From: Thuidium tamariscinum | Lineage: Eukaryota > Streptophyta > Bryopsida > Hypnales > Thuidiaceae | Length of the DNA stretch: 64,000 bases | Direction of reading: 5' to 3' | Assembly: GCA_947034885.2 (NCBI GenBank) | Contig: OX344749.2 | Coordinates: 54,155,682-54,219,681, forward strand | Shown: positions 11,459 to 22,800 of the stretch, one piece after another | Layout: each line of letters starts with the position of its first letter | How positions within the stretch are numbered: the first letter of the stretch is position 1 | Translations under genes and position numbers: made by a program | Notes under the pieces: model-generated | Database searches by the model: none | Told to the model about the DNA's origin: nothing | Seen by the model: only the letters and a program-made list of their open reading frames with translations

Positions 11459-12113
11459 GTAAACCGCTCACATTTGATTTTCATTCTCATTGTTTTACTG
11501 TGAAGTTTCTTTTTACCAAATGCTTGGAATTAGATTTAGGCAATATCATTTGGTAGAATAGAATAGAGTAGGATTGCTTGGTTGAATTTTAAAATAGAAT
11601 AGATAGAATTATAACCACGAAATTAGATTAGAAACACTTAAAGACGTGACTAAAATAGTTCATTGCTTGGAAGGCTTTCTTTTAATACCCAATTAGAAAG
11701 AAAACTCAATTAGACACAGGACTCGTGTGAAAAATTCTTAACTCGAGGGTGGAGTTAGAAGCACTCACACCCGTCCCCAGAGTGGTCGGCTTGTCCGCCC
11801 GCGTTCTGCGTCCGCGCGTTGTTCATGGCCGTATGATCTTTTGATAGACGCATTTGGTTCGCACGATTTTGCCGTTTGCCGATGTGCCGTTCGATGCGGA
11901 CATGACAGTCCGCCTTGGCAAACAACATTAAAGGCACGGCGGACGGCACATTTTCGTGCACTTGCTTTCCTCGTTGAGTAGGTTATCTAGTGCCTTCGGG
12001 AATCTATGGACCCCTTCTGCTTTGGTGAGTGAGCACATGTGGCTATTTTGAGTTGCATAAACTCGTTTTTAACTTCGTATTTCATTAATTTTTTCTTAAT
12101 CAATTTGGTCACT

Positions 12114-13243
12114 ATGCCCCGTAAAGGATTTTCATCACCGCGAGGAAAGAAAATCACAAAGGGCAAACCACAAGACGTAAACCGGAGAGATATTGAAGAC
12201 CGATGGTGTGTAACTGAACCTGGATGGGAAGAGGAGCCCAAGAAAGTTTGGGATTGCACAACATGTAGGAAGTACGTGAAAATGGTGCACCTTGCCAAAT
12301 TTTTGGAATATGATTGGGCAAAGCTGCAAATTGCCCGTTGGGAAGGACAAATGTCCTTGTGTTTGAGCCAACACTTTGGTAGGCAATATGAAGAAGTTAC
12401 TTCAGCCGCAAATATCCTAAGCACCAAAACAAATGTTATGAATTATTCCACCATGGCTATGGTTTGGGTAGAGATTGTGCTTTACAAAGAAGTGGATTGG
12501 CATACAATTACAGGGCGCAATACAAAGAACTTGAATCGTACTCGCGGCATGATTTATACAAAATAGATAGGGGTGAGTGATTGCATTCTGGAGTTGTGCA
12601 ATCGAGGACAATTTGGATATCCTCCAATTGTGTTGCCGGATGCAAAGAACGATCTTACAGATGACGATCATGTCGATGACGTTCCTGAGCCTGCACCACA
12701 TGAACACAGGCATGAATGTCATGAAGAACATGAAGAGATCGAGTTCGAGCAACAAATGCGAGAGGTAATGTGTAGAAGCATAGAGGATTGTAGTCGACAA
12801 CATCACCATGATAGGTCTGGCCACCGTGACTACAGTACATGTGGCACAGAACATGGAGGACGGAGTTCGCAGTACGATAATGCCCCCCAAAGTGGCTCTC
12901 AATACTATCCGAGTACTACACACTATGGTGGTTCTAGCCAAGGAGGCTCTCAATACTAATTGGGTACTGCAAACTATGGGTAGTATGGAGGGGCTAGCCA
13001 ATGAGGCTTCCAATATTATCCTGGATCCACAATAGGGGGGTCTTATGGGCATCAAGGAGGCTCAAATTATGATGGTTCAAGTGCAAGAGGAACTGAATAC
13101 AATGCTCTAGTTCCTCCTCCCACTTTTGGAGGTCTATACTATGGAAATTATGGACAATGCAGTACGCCAAGCGGATATGGATATGGCAGATCAAGCTCTA
13201 CATACCCAAGTCAAGATGATGACAATACTTCTGATTCGGAGTA
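12114..13243 (+). pseudogene. Decayed transposon ORF with Gly/Tyr/Ser-rich tail
   Basis: The start is set at MPRKGFSSPRGKK (12,114), a basic N-terminus; an in-frame upstream Met at 12,039 is possible. The first open part runs to a stop at 12,564-12,566 and contains a CxxC pair (WDCTTCRKYVKM). The next part (12,573-12,959, another frame) has a His/Glu-rich stretch (PHEHRHECHEEHEE) and a repeated GGSSQGGSQY tail. After a further stop and frame change the tail continues (SYGHQGGSNYDG, then SSYPSQDDD) to a stop at 13,241-13,243. At least two stops and one shift interrupt it, so it is not functional. I do not recognise a catalytic domain. Confidence 0.45.
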
Positions 13244-14389
13244 GAATAGAATTCTAATTAAAAAGTAGAATGTACAACTGTAAGATTGTAGTTATTGTAG
13301 AATATAAAGTGTTCATATAAATTTTTATAGAATGTGTGTGGCTAGGAATCAAGCATAGTAATAGGATTTTAGTAAAGAATAGTCATGCATTTTGCAATTT
13401 TTATCAAAATACATTGTATAGTATAGGAAAGTAGGAATATCGAATATGTAAGTGGCAATGTTTTGGAATAAAAATATTTCATTGCACAATTTTGTCATTT
13501 CTATATCTATGCCATTTTTGTTATATTTCCCTCTAAAAATATTGGTTTTGGTTTTGGAATGTAATCATACTTCACTTGTTTTCAAGAAGGTGAACAATAA
13601 TTTGATGAAGTTTGATTGCAATTCATTTCAAATTCTCCTCTAGTAATTCATTTAAGCAATGATGTGCAAATTACTGAGTTGTTAATTTTATCCTACACAT
13701 CTAAAAGGAAAGAAGATTTTTTGAAGTAAACTATTTAGTATTTCAATACCTACCTTTTATTTTCAATGACTTAGTATAGTAAAGGATTGATATCTTGCAA
13801 TAGTCTCAAAATTCCTAATTTCATATACAATTTTGTACTTCAAATTTGTGTACTTGTTCATAAAATAACTTTTCATTTCTTCAAATAAATATATGGTTTG
13901 TCTTTCAAAGAAAACACGTACTCAATTGCGAATAATTGAAAATCATTGCAATATTGCATGTTTCTCGTAGCATCATAATCAATACAAGTTTATGAAGACT
14001 TTGACATTCAATTATCTAACTATTGAAGAATTCAAGGAGATGTTGTATGCATATCTAAGTATTTCTCAAAATTTATAGTTTTTTTCTGTTCCCTTTATTA
14101 GAAATCCACATGTTTTAATCTTTTATAAACTTTGTTTGGGTGGAATTTGTACTAATTTTTTAATTTACATTACACATGTTCCTATAGAATTATGAAGGAA
14201 AAGATTATGAAGTTTGATTGTAGAATGTAGGAGCCCTACTTGCCTATGTGGATTAAAATATGTGAATAATTAGGATTTTTTTCTTTTTCTTTTTTACATG
14301 TCAAATATAATTAATTGTTAAATTAAATATATTGAATATACCCCTAAGCTCAAAAATTCAAAACACTAGGTCAAATGTCTTCAATAGGT
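13244..14389 (+). other. AT-rich 3' part of the DNA transposon
   Basis: No coding signal. It contains the segment (14,080-14,340) that recurs at 5,760-5,990. Confidence 0.4.
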
Positions 14390-14960
14390 GAGAATCAAGT
14401 AGGAACTATCATTTGACTTTTAAAATTTTGGTAAAATTCCAAGAATGGTTGTGGGAGACTAGTTCAAATACTAGTCTGAATTATTTGTGGTTCAACTAAT
14501 TTGATTACACCTCAAACATCTCAGACCAATATTCAAAATGGCCTCCCTCAACAAACACCCTTGAATGAAATTGACTTGATTCAACTTAAGTGATGTCATT
14601 GAGGTTTGAATCCTAAACCTTGGGAACCCAATGACATCGAAACCAACAAATTTCGTCGTCATAAAGCATTGATGTCATTGCCCATTTGATGTCCTCAGCA
14701 TTGCCTGTAAAGATGTAATTTGTTTTTAGAATCAAACCTAGTGCTTACGATCTACCGAACATTCGAATGGTCCACAATATGTTCCATCGTGGCCGTCCGC
14801 TCACCCGTCCGTCCGTCCACCTTGGTCGACTGGTGTAGCCGTCCATTAGACGGAAACATAAAAAAAGTGCAAATGTCAAATGACGTCCAGGAACTAATGA
14901 CTGCTGCTGTTGGACGTTCGGTCGTGACGCTAGACGTCCAGGCGTCTTGTCAACCCTAGT
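14390..14960 (+). repeat. DNA-transposon terminal segment, copy 3 (diverged)
   Basis: Distant relative of 6,035-6,680 and 6,952-7,575: the same order of blocks (ctcaaacatctc, attgaggtttgaatcc, cccatttgatgtcctc, gtaaagatgtaatttg) and the same gtcc-rich terminus. Confidence 0.4.
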
Positions 14961-15460
14961 TACAAGTGCACTCAACCATTCCAACATCTACTAGAATTCT
15001 TCCATTTACCAACTAAGGTGGCAAGACCTCACAGGAGATTTGACACTCAACTGGATTTTCCACCCAAGAGTTCTAGCGCGACTAAGGAATCCCTCCCTAT
15101 CCGCCTAGCCTAACAACAGCTTTCTCACCCGGAATCTCAAACTCTGGATGTGCTAAGGAACTTAATTTCCTACTTTGTTGTTAGGTTTGAGATTCACTCC
15201 CAACTCTTAAATACCCGCTCACATACACTTGAAGTCAAAAAAATAAACGCCAAGGAAAGAAATCACTCACAAACATGCTCGCGCCTGCTTAACTCCTCAC
15301 CATACAACCATGCCACGCTTGGGAGAACATACAACAAGAGAGCAAATAGAAAAAACAAGTTTGCAAAGAAAAGACTCCCAGTCCATCGCGAGGGACTAAA
15401 CTTATACATTTTAAAAAGAAAAACACACACATGATAATCCGGTGCCATCGGTGCTGACAA
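14961..15460. other. Spacer, no gene seen
   Basis: Moderately AT-rich DNA between the transposon and family G copy 2. Short ORFs are present but show no recognisable domain. Confidence 0.4.
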
Positions 15461-16426
15461 ATCTGGTCCTAACTACCACAAAATCGGATTGGATTCTACC
15501 CTGGTCCTAGTCCTAACTTCCTCAAAAAATAAACTTATCTACTCTACCACCCTAGATCCTATTGTGGAACTCCTCTCCCTCGGATCTAACTACTCAAATA
15601 CTTCACTAAGGTTCCGGTTCCGTTCTCCCTCCAAAGGATTCGAAACTGGGACTTCATTGCTTGGATTGCTAGGCAAATCCAAGTCAATTGTTGGACCGGA
15701 AAGTCTGACTGGTCTAGGTGCCCGCTCGAATTTCTTCAATTGGGGCGTCTTGTCCTTCCCTTCCCTCGAGACTGGCGCATCGGAAAATAGTTTCGGAAGC
15801 AAAAGATCAAAGAGATGGGTCGAAATTTTCGTCAACTTTCGGCTGTACTCCTCCATCCAGTCCGCGGTCTTCCTTGCCTCCACTAGCATCATCTCCACTT
15901 GCTTAGCAAAGTCGGTGAGGATCCGGACCACCCTTCCATCGAACAACTTCTTCTCTTTCTACACCTCCTCGTCGAATAGCCTTGCCTGGGTGGCGACCAA
16001 TCCGGTTTCACCAAACATGGCCTTCACCTGCTTAGCTAGCTTCTGAGTTTCTTCCACCATCTCTTTAGTGGCGGTCGCATTCTCCTTGATCGCGAAGAGT
16101 TCTGCCTTCAAAGTGTCGACTTCCTCTTGAAGTCTCCGGATCTCCGTCTCCTGTTTTCGGGTCTCGGCCAGATTGGTGATGCACTCAGCAACCTTTTCTG
16201 CTAGGGTGCTATTCGGTACCCCGTCCACCAATGTTGCGATTGCCGCCAGGATCTTCCACTTCACTTCCCAATCCACTCTGATCTTGCATAGGATGTTGAT
16301 CAGGTTATCGAACGGATCGTCCGGATCCGCTTCTTCCGAGACCGACTTCTGAACTTCCGGTGCCTTTTCCAGAAATGGCTTGTCATGCCCAGGAGGCTTT
16401 CCGCGCTCGTACGGAGGCGTCGTCTT

Positions 16427-16912
16427 CTATCGCTTCACCAGTGGCTGTATGGGCTCCTCCTCCGCTTCATTGTTATCCGGATTTGACTCGGAATCGGATT
16501 CCAATTCATCATCTATTTCCAATTCCTCATACTTCAAGAGGACCTCATGAGTCCTCCACACCTTCTCTTCTACGTTCGTGAGAAGCTGTAGGTGGCGGTG
16601 GAGGTGGAAGATGTAGGGGCACATGGAGGTGGCCCTACTCTTTTCGATCCTCCCGATTAGTTGGGTGACTAGGTCGAAAAGAATCCGAGCCCAATCTACT
16701 TTTCGGTCGCCTGCTGAAGCGTCGAAAATTGTATTGCCAAGGGTGATTGTCACCCTTGTCGGCTTCTCCGGATGAAGGACCGGAAGTAGGAACTTCAAGA
16801 GGCGGCGATGTTGGTCGTCTATGAAATCCTCCACCACGTATCCATTCTTCAAGTTGATGGCACCCCGGAACTTGCTATGGATGAATTCATCTTTCCGATT
16901 GGCCATTTCCAA
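16427..16912 (-). pseudogene. Gag-like conserved-domain piece of family G copy 2
   Basis: It contains RRLLKFLLPVLHPEKPTR, then DWARILFDLVTQLIGR and MCPYIFHLHRHLQLL, which parallels AYLFHLYHHNDVLNG in copy 1. This helical block followed by an acidic tail (DELESDSESNPDNNEAEEE) is the family signature. The acidic tail precedes the coiled-coil region. Confidence 0.5.
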
Positions 16913-17515
16913 CCCTCCCTATCGGAATCCATAAACTGCTCTCCACAGATCTTTCGTCTAGAGATGTGGAAGCCCCCTTTTGGTGTTGTCAAATTGGTTG
17001 GACAGTTTTTCCAAGAGCTCCCTCACCATCTGCTCTTCTCTGAATCTCTAGGGTTTCTCTACAAACCCTAGGCAACCCATGGAAGTCAGATCCTCCATGA
17101 GTTGGGACTTCTTTGGCTCCTTGGAAGGAATGAGTGGAATCACCTTCCGGAGCTTTACTTCGCTCGGAGGAGGGGTTGCCAATCTTGCTTTCTTCCGGCG
17201 TAGCTGCAACATGAGCATATGTTTACGCTACTTGGAATCATTTCTACGTGTACTTCACATTTTCCTAACTGCACGTCTCGTTCCTCACTTTCACTCTCAG
17301 CTCTCACCAAAAACACCACCTACAAAGAACCACACACTCGTGCTCCAACTTACACACACAACTGTTCCAACAATCACCCGCTCCAAAGCGCGAACTCCCA
17401 AACACGCTTGTAGAAAACACACTTGCAAAACGGAAAGGAAGTTAAGGCGGTGAGGGCTGAAAAGCACACGACAAGGTGCTCGAGAGCAAAATGGCTCAAC
17501 CAAAAATGTCAGCCC

Positions 17516-17523
17516 TTATATAA
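17516..17523 (-). promoter_or_regulatory. TATA box of family G copy 2
   Basis: TTATATAA (self-complementary; read as TATATAAG on the minus strand), about 300 bases upstream of the gag-like start, matching the position in the other copies. Confidence 0.4.
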
Positions 17524-17769
17524 TCTCCAAGACCCTGATCTGGGTCATCATGACTATTTCCAGTCTAGTTCTTCCATATCCGATCCATCCTATATCCGGT
17601 CACTACTTTGGTACAAATGGATTCCATTCCGGTCCTTTACTACCGTGGATCGGATTAGTTCTGTTCGGTTCATTACAGCATTTTCTGTTTCTAGTTCTAG
17701 TTTTTTTCCGTATTCTAAACAGATCCGGATACAAAGTTTCCGATTTTTGTTCCTACTAAAAGATAAATA

Positions 17770-18062
17770 GAAAATATCAAAAATATGCCTTGCCACAATA
17801 AGATGGTAGCTAGGGTTGGTGATCAAATGGAAGATGAGAATCTCCTCAAATTTCTCAATATGGGTGGCGGGATCATCATTCCGGGACCTAGAGAATTTGG
17901 GCAATTGATGAGGAACCGATATCTCCCTTAGTCCTCGAGGTACTACAATGGGGAGTCCTCGGGGCAACATCATTGGATCAATCTCTGGCATCGAGTCTTT
18001 TAGTGGAGCATCTGAGACCTTAGGGGGCTCGGGTGGAACGGAAGGGTGTTAATCCCCCATTT
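17770..18062 (-). mobile_element. Ty3/gypsy-type gag fragment
   Basis: The minus-strand reading has PHQLPKFSRSRNDDPATHIE and then KFEEILIFHL, the classic start of plant Ty3/gypsy-like gag (the '..LP.F.G...DDP..HI..FE..L' region). It is a short remnant with no nucleocapsid knuckle or pol. It is cut off near 17,770 against family G copy 2. Confidence 0.6.
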
Positions 18063-18360
18063 CTTTGGATGCTCCCAGGGTACTAATATGCTCCGAAGAC
18101 TCATGTGAGCTAACCCACTCAAAGGAACTAGGGGAACTAATTTCTTTGTATGTTGATGATGTAGGTGAACTTGGTGGAGCAGGGCGGGAGGAACTCCCCC
18201 CTATCCCTTTGGGTCACAACACCTTGCCGGATTTTGGTGTATCAAGGACCTTTGGTTGCATCTATTCATGGTATTGTTAATTGAATAGGCCGATAAAAGT
18301 GATATGCAATATAGATATAGAAAAAGTGAATATGAGAATCAGCTAGACTAATGAGACTAG
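18063..18360. other. Spacer, probably remnant of the same gag element
   Basis: No independent gene. The plus-strand ORF here is taken as a shadow of the minus-strand gag leader. Confidence 0.3.
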
Positions 18361-18795
18361 CTACCGGCCTTCTAATGGCTCTATCACTTGATCGATGCAG
18401 ATCAATGTGGTCACGATCTTCAAGGCTGTAGGGCGGAATTCAAAGAAGTACGGCAATTGTCGCCTTTCGATGCGAGCAATGGCCTTCGCGTTGTACTCCC
18501 ACGAGTTGGTGTTGTTGAAGAATGTGGCCTCCTCCAACCGGTCGGGGCAAGATCTCTGTCTCCGGTTGGGATAGAGGTAGAACAAGGGATGGTACCGTGG
18601 GTGGTGAACCCCTTGTCCACTAGGGAGAGTATGAAGTGATAGCTTGTAGTCTTTGGCGTCTTGACAAGGCTCGCAAGTTGCTCCGTACTTCGCGATGTAC
18701 TTTACCTGCAGTGCCTTGCCCAAGGTTGCAGGCATAAACCGGGTGGAAATGCCTTGGCAACTATAGTCACCCTTTTTATTTTGAAATTTTACCAA
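18361..18795 (-). CDS. Unrecognised ORF, 144 residues
   Basis: An intact minus-strand ORF starting MVKFQNKKGDYSCQG and ending IDQVIEPLEGR. It contains CEPCQDAKDYKLSLHTLP and an aromatic, Arg-rich stretch (PLFYLYPNRRQRSCPDR). No domain is recognised. Placed among element fragments on the same strand, it is more likely a piece of a mobile element than a host gene. Confidence 0.3.
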   Translation of the reverse strand: MVKFQNKKGDYSCQGISTRFMPATLGKALQVKYIAKYGATCEPCQDAKDYKLSLHTLPSGQGVHHPRYHPLFYLYPNRRQRSCPDRLEEATFFNNTNSWEYNAKAIARIERRQLPYFFEFRPTALKIVTTLICIDQVIEPLEGR

Positions 18796-19049
18796 TTGTC
18801 TTTTTCTGTAGAAAAACTACTAATAAACATATAGTTTTGCCTAGTTGAAGTGATAGGATGGACTAATAGTTACAATTTTGTTGAAATTCAGTAAAGTCAT
18901 ATTAACTAGGACTTAGTTACAACTTTAACAAATTGTTTGTACCGTTTTAGAACTGATCGGCCGACAATTCGGTCGGTTCCAGCGTCTGTCATCTCTCCCG
19001 TAGCATATAGTCTTTCAATTTGTTGTTTTCCGCCCTCACTCTCTCGGTT
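18796..19049. other. Spacer
   Basis: No gene or repeat seen apart from a pyrimidine-rich stretch near 18,985-19,060 (ctctcggttttctcggtc). Confidence 0.3.
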
Positions 19050-21760
19050 TTCTCGGTCTTCATTTCAGTTTTGAGTCAAATTGTTTTGTTGTAATGATGA
19101 ACTCCTTCAAGTTTTAATATAAGTATATCTTTTTGCAAATTGTGTTTGTGTTTGTCTAGTGATTGGACTTGTTGTTATTTGAGGTGGAGGCTTAAATAAG
19201 TTGTTTTCTTGTGTATCCAGTGATTGGGTTTTTAAGGAGTGTATTTTGTGTGATTGTATTTAATTATTGTTAAGACCAATTGTGTTATTATGTTTGATTG
19301 TTTAACCAAGTTGTTGAATTACTTGTGTATGTTTTGACTTAATGAATTGAATCTGGCTTATTGTTGTAATCGAACGAATACAAGTTCAAGTTATTTATGG
19401 AGTATGAATCAATGAATTCAATTTTAAATTATTTGTCTTGTTGTTCGGGTGTTGTACCAACCAATTGTTTTTGAGAATGTTTGTGATTGGTGATTTTGTG
19501 AGTTTGGAAAACCAGTTGTTTTTGTGTACTTAGTTTTGTAAACAAGTGGTTGATTTACTTGGTGTGTGCATAAACCAATTTGGGCTGATGTGTGATTGAA
19601 ACCAATTGTTTGTTTTCTTCATGAGTGAGAATTCAACGAGTGAATTACTGGGCCAAGCGGAATTAAAACAAATTGTGTAATAAGTTGGTTATGCCTGTGT
19701 GTCCTTGTTTTGATTGAATTAATTGTCTAAAGATCGTTGGAGTGTTCACGGAGTTGATTAACGAATTGTTGGAGATAAACAAGTTGTGTTGGGAAAGCCA
19801 AGGACTTAGTTGCTGTGAGGCAGATCAAGTCGGCATACTACTGGTCCAGTGGTGAAGACTTTGCAGACAGAACGAGTTGTTAGAGATTGCACAAATGAAA
19901 GAGGTAAGAAATTCATCATCCAATTGTTGTAATGCTATTTTGAAATAATGAGAATAACAATTGGTTGTTTTCGGAATCTATGTGTGTGATTTTCTAATTA
20001 GTTTTGAAGACTGGTAAGTACAAGTTGTCAATACTAATTCATTAACTTGATCAATTTACAATTAGTGTTGATTCAATAGTGTTGTACGTATGCATTCACA
20101 AACCAGTTGTTGAGATAATGAATTCATTTAAATGGTTGTGATTAATCTCAGGTGGAGTTTGTATTGAACTATTAATTAATTTAGAATTACTTATTGATAT
20201 ACAAATAGTCCAGTGAGGTTAGCTTTATCAGAAACACTATTGTACATCAACTTGGGACGAATTGTAGAATGTGTCAAACTTGTTTGTTATGAATGTGATT
20301 AATGAGAATATTAAAACAAATTGTAATTTGATGTGCTGATATTAATCAATTATTTCTTATGATTATGACTAATTGTTTTGGTCTAATGGATGTTGTTAAC
20401 TTCAAGATCTGAACAAATTGTGTAATATAGTGTCTACTTAGAACTATTTGTCTTGGATCTTGTTAGTTAACATGCAAAACAATTAGTGTTATAAAATGTT
20501 TATGGTTGTGGTTGTCTTGTATGTATCTAACTAATAATTGTGGTTCCTGGTGGTGTATGAGCTTGATTGGAAAATCTGCATCAACAACTGGTTCAATTTA
20601 CAATTACCTTGATTTGTTTGGTTGATTCTTGGTTTTTATTTTGTGAATTACAAGTAGACAGTTGGTGTGGAAATTGTGAGTTAATAAAGTATTAAGCATT
20701 GGAATTAATTACAGACTAATCGTTGTAATGGCTTTGAAACTAGTTGTATAGTAGGTAAGTCATTGTGAAACAATTGATTGATTATAGAGATTGTAAATTT
20801 ATAGTTATAAACAAATTGTAAAACAAATGGTTCAGTTATTCAAAGTTCATGTTAACCATTTGTTTTAGAATTTGTGACTTCAAATTAATTGTTGCAATGG
20901 GATGGAAACCAATTGTATAAGTCTATGAATTATTAAAGTATAATTAATTAACAATATAGTTTGTATTTTACAGTGACAAACAATTTGTAAAATGAGTGGT
21001 TTTATTATTTGAAATTTCTGATTAACCATTTGTTTTAGAATCTGTTTCTTAAATTAATCAACCTTGATTAGTTATATAGACTAGTTGTTTAAGTGGATAT
21101 TATCCTCATAAACAATTGGTTGAAATCAATAGTCTTAACAAATTGGTCCTTTTGAAGAATTACATGAACGAGTAGTAAAATGAAGTTGTTGGATTAGGTT
21201 TATTAGATATGGTTCTTGGGAAGGAAGATTTGGTATTGGAATGAGATTGTGATTAAAACAAGTTGTCTTTAAACTTGGTGTTTGGTTTTCGGTCTTGTCA
21301 AGGCTTAATTCCAACCACTTGTTTGAATTTGGGTATTAGCCAATTAGTAAGCTAATTGTAGGATGTTTTAACCAATGGTTGTAAAGTGCAAATAAAATAA
21401 TGAGATAGTGACAAATTGTTTTTAGATAGGACAAGGACTATTTCTTTGGGCATTCCAATTAGTAATTTGGATAGCTAAGTAGTGACAGCAGCAATTTGTT
21501 TGGTAAAGACAATTACCAGTAATTAATGAACCATGTGTTACTCAATTGTTGTTATATATAATATTATATTTAAATTGCATTTAAGTTTAGATCATGCATG
21601 ACAAATTGTGGGTCTACACGACTAATTGTTTATAGAAATTGAGCCACACACTAGTGAAGGACTGTGACTGCATTCATGTGTCCATAGCATTATTAAGGAC
21701 TGGCCAACAAATTTGTATACTTAGGAATAAGAGTGGATACGAATTGTTAGAAATTGAAGT
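19050..21760 (+). repeat. Region saturated with AATTGT / CAATTG cores
   Basis: About 2.7 kb of T/G-rich DNA in which AACCAATTGTTT-like words (caaattgt, ccaattgt, ctaattgt, acaagttgt) recur at irregular 20-100 base spacing. By eye about 25 exact AATTGT occurrences lie on this strand, plus many one-off variants, far more than base composition suggests. The spacing is not regular, so it is not a simple satellite and not a CRISPR array. No ORF of note. It may be a very old degenerate tandem repeat or a clustered binding-site field. Confidence 0.5.
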
Positions 21761-22800
21761 GTTATTAATGTGTATTTCCTATTCCATTTCTAATTACAAG
21801 TGACTTTAGCCACAATACGCTAGACTATTTGATCATTCCCCTAGATTTGAACCCCTATACTATAGTCCTGGGTTTTGTGGGATTTAGACAAAACGTAGAC
21901 TACAACAACACTGCACTGTGAGATGGCTAATACCGTTATACCACAAACGAAAGTTCTTTAGGAGCATCTATGAATTACTTATGAATTTTCAAATAATATC
22001 TGACATAGGTCCCTATTTGTGATTCGTAGGCTCTGAAAACCCACACATGCTTTGTTTAAAAAAGAAATTGGTTTTGTTCAAAAACTAGCATTGCAACATG
22101 TAGAAGTAATAGAGATGGTTTCTAAATGCGATCTTTTCTATTACTGAAATGAATGCTTGAATCAATCATTATTATAGATTTTTTAACATTTGTGAGAAGG
22201 TAGTTGGACTACCCGTTCTTATTTTGAATAAATTTAATAGACACCTATCCACTTAGTTAGGAAAGAACTTATTGTGATTCTTAAACTAGCAAAATGTTAA
22301 ATCAGTCCCACAAAGGTGCGACGGAGGGGTAAAACGTGGAGCTCTAGTAAGGTAAAACTCATTTTACTAGGGGTTGATTGAGGTTTGGGGTTTATATTTT
22401 TGTTGTTTTTATTGATTGTGTTTAACCCTCCCTACACTAATTAAGGGTCTTGAATGTGAAATATAAATTCAAAATTCGAAAAAAAAAATTTATGCAAAAA
22501 ATAAAAAATTTCAGCATTTTCCTTTGTGATAAACTCAAGGACTTCGTGGGATTGATTTAACATCATGCTTTAAACCATCCATTGAAGAGGTATAAACCAA
22601 ATTTTACCATGTTCTCATGTAATCAGAAGGCCATTTGCCCACAATCAGGTATCCATTTCACACCCTCCTACTGAACAGTTGAAAATGCCTACCCTGTTTT
22701 ATAGCCTCTCACCTATAGAAGGGGTGAGCCTGACCACTTCGTTATGTGATCAGGCTCTTGAATGAAACGAAACCCTTCAAGATGCCGCTGGAGACTGCCT
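21761..22800. other. AT-rich spacer upstream of the GPI-protein gene
   Basis: No ORF or clear repeat. GC content rises toward the right. Confidence 0.3.

Larger units (their letters stand above)
11750..14960 (+). mobile_element. DNA transposon, larger decayed copy
   Basis: The left end (11,760-11,960) is a GC-rich zone of gtccgc/gcggac words, including gcggacatgacagtccgcc, close to the word at 6,430. The right end (14,770-14,955) is a comparable gtccgtccgtcc zone. Between them lie a decayed ORF (12,114-13,243) and AT-rich DNA whose 3' part matches 5.7-7.5 kb. Exact terminal inverted repeats and a target duplication could not be fixed by eye. The superfamily is unknown. A hAT-like origin is possible from the Gly/Tyr/Ser tail of the ORF, but this is not established. 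Confidence 0.45.
15461..17560 (-). mobile_element. Family G gag-like element, copy 2 (broken)
   Basis: Minus strand. Order: TATA box at 17,516-17,523, leader, gag-like N-terminal part (~17.23-16.91 kb; RRKKARLATPPPSEVK, then VIPLIPSKEPKKSQ, parallel to copy 1), the conserved domain piece (16,427-16,912; PEKPTRVTITLGNTIF), then Glu/Lys-rich coiled-coil pieces (15,959-16,276 and 15,590-15,946). It shares order and motifs with copy 1 but the proteins are well diverged, so these are separate old subfamilies. Broken in several places. No pol region is visible. Confidence 0.55.

Noticed and set aside
19050-21760. CRISPR-like or regular satellite array
   Set aside because: Spacing is irregular and the repeated word is only 6-12 bases. 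Also a plant nuclear context.
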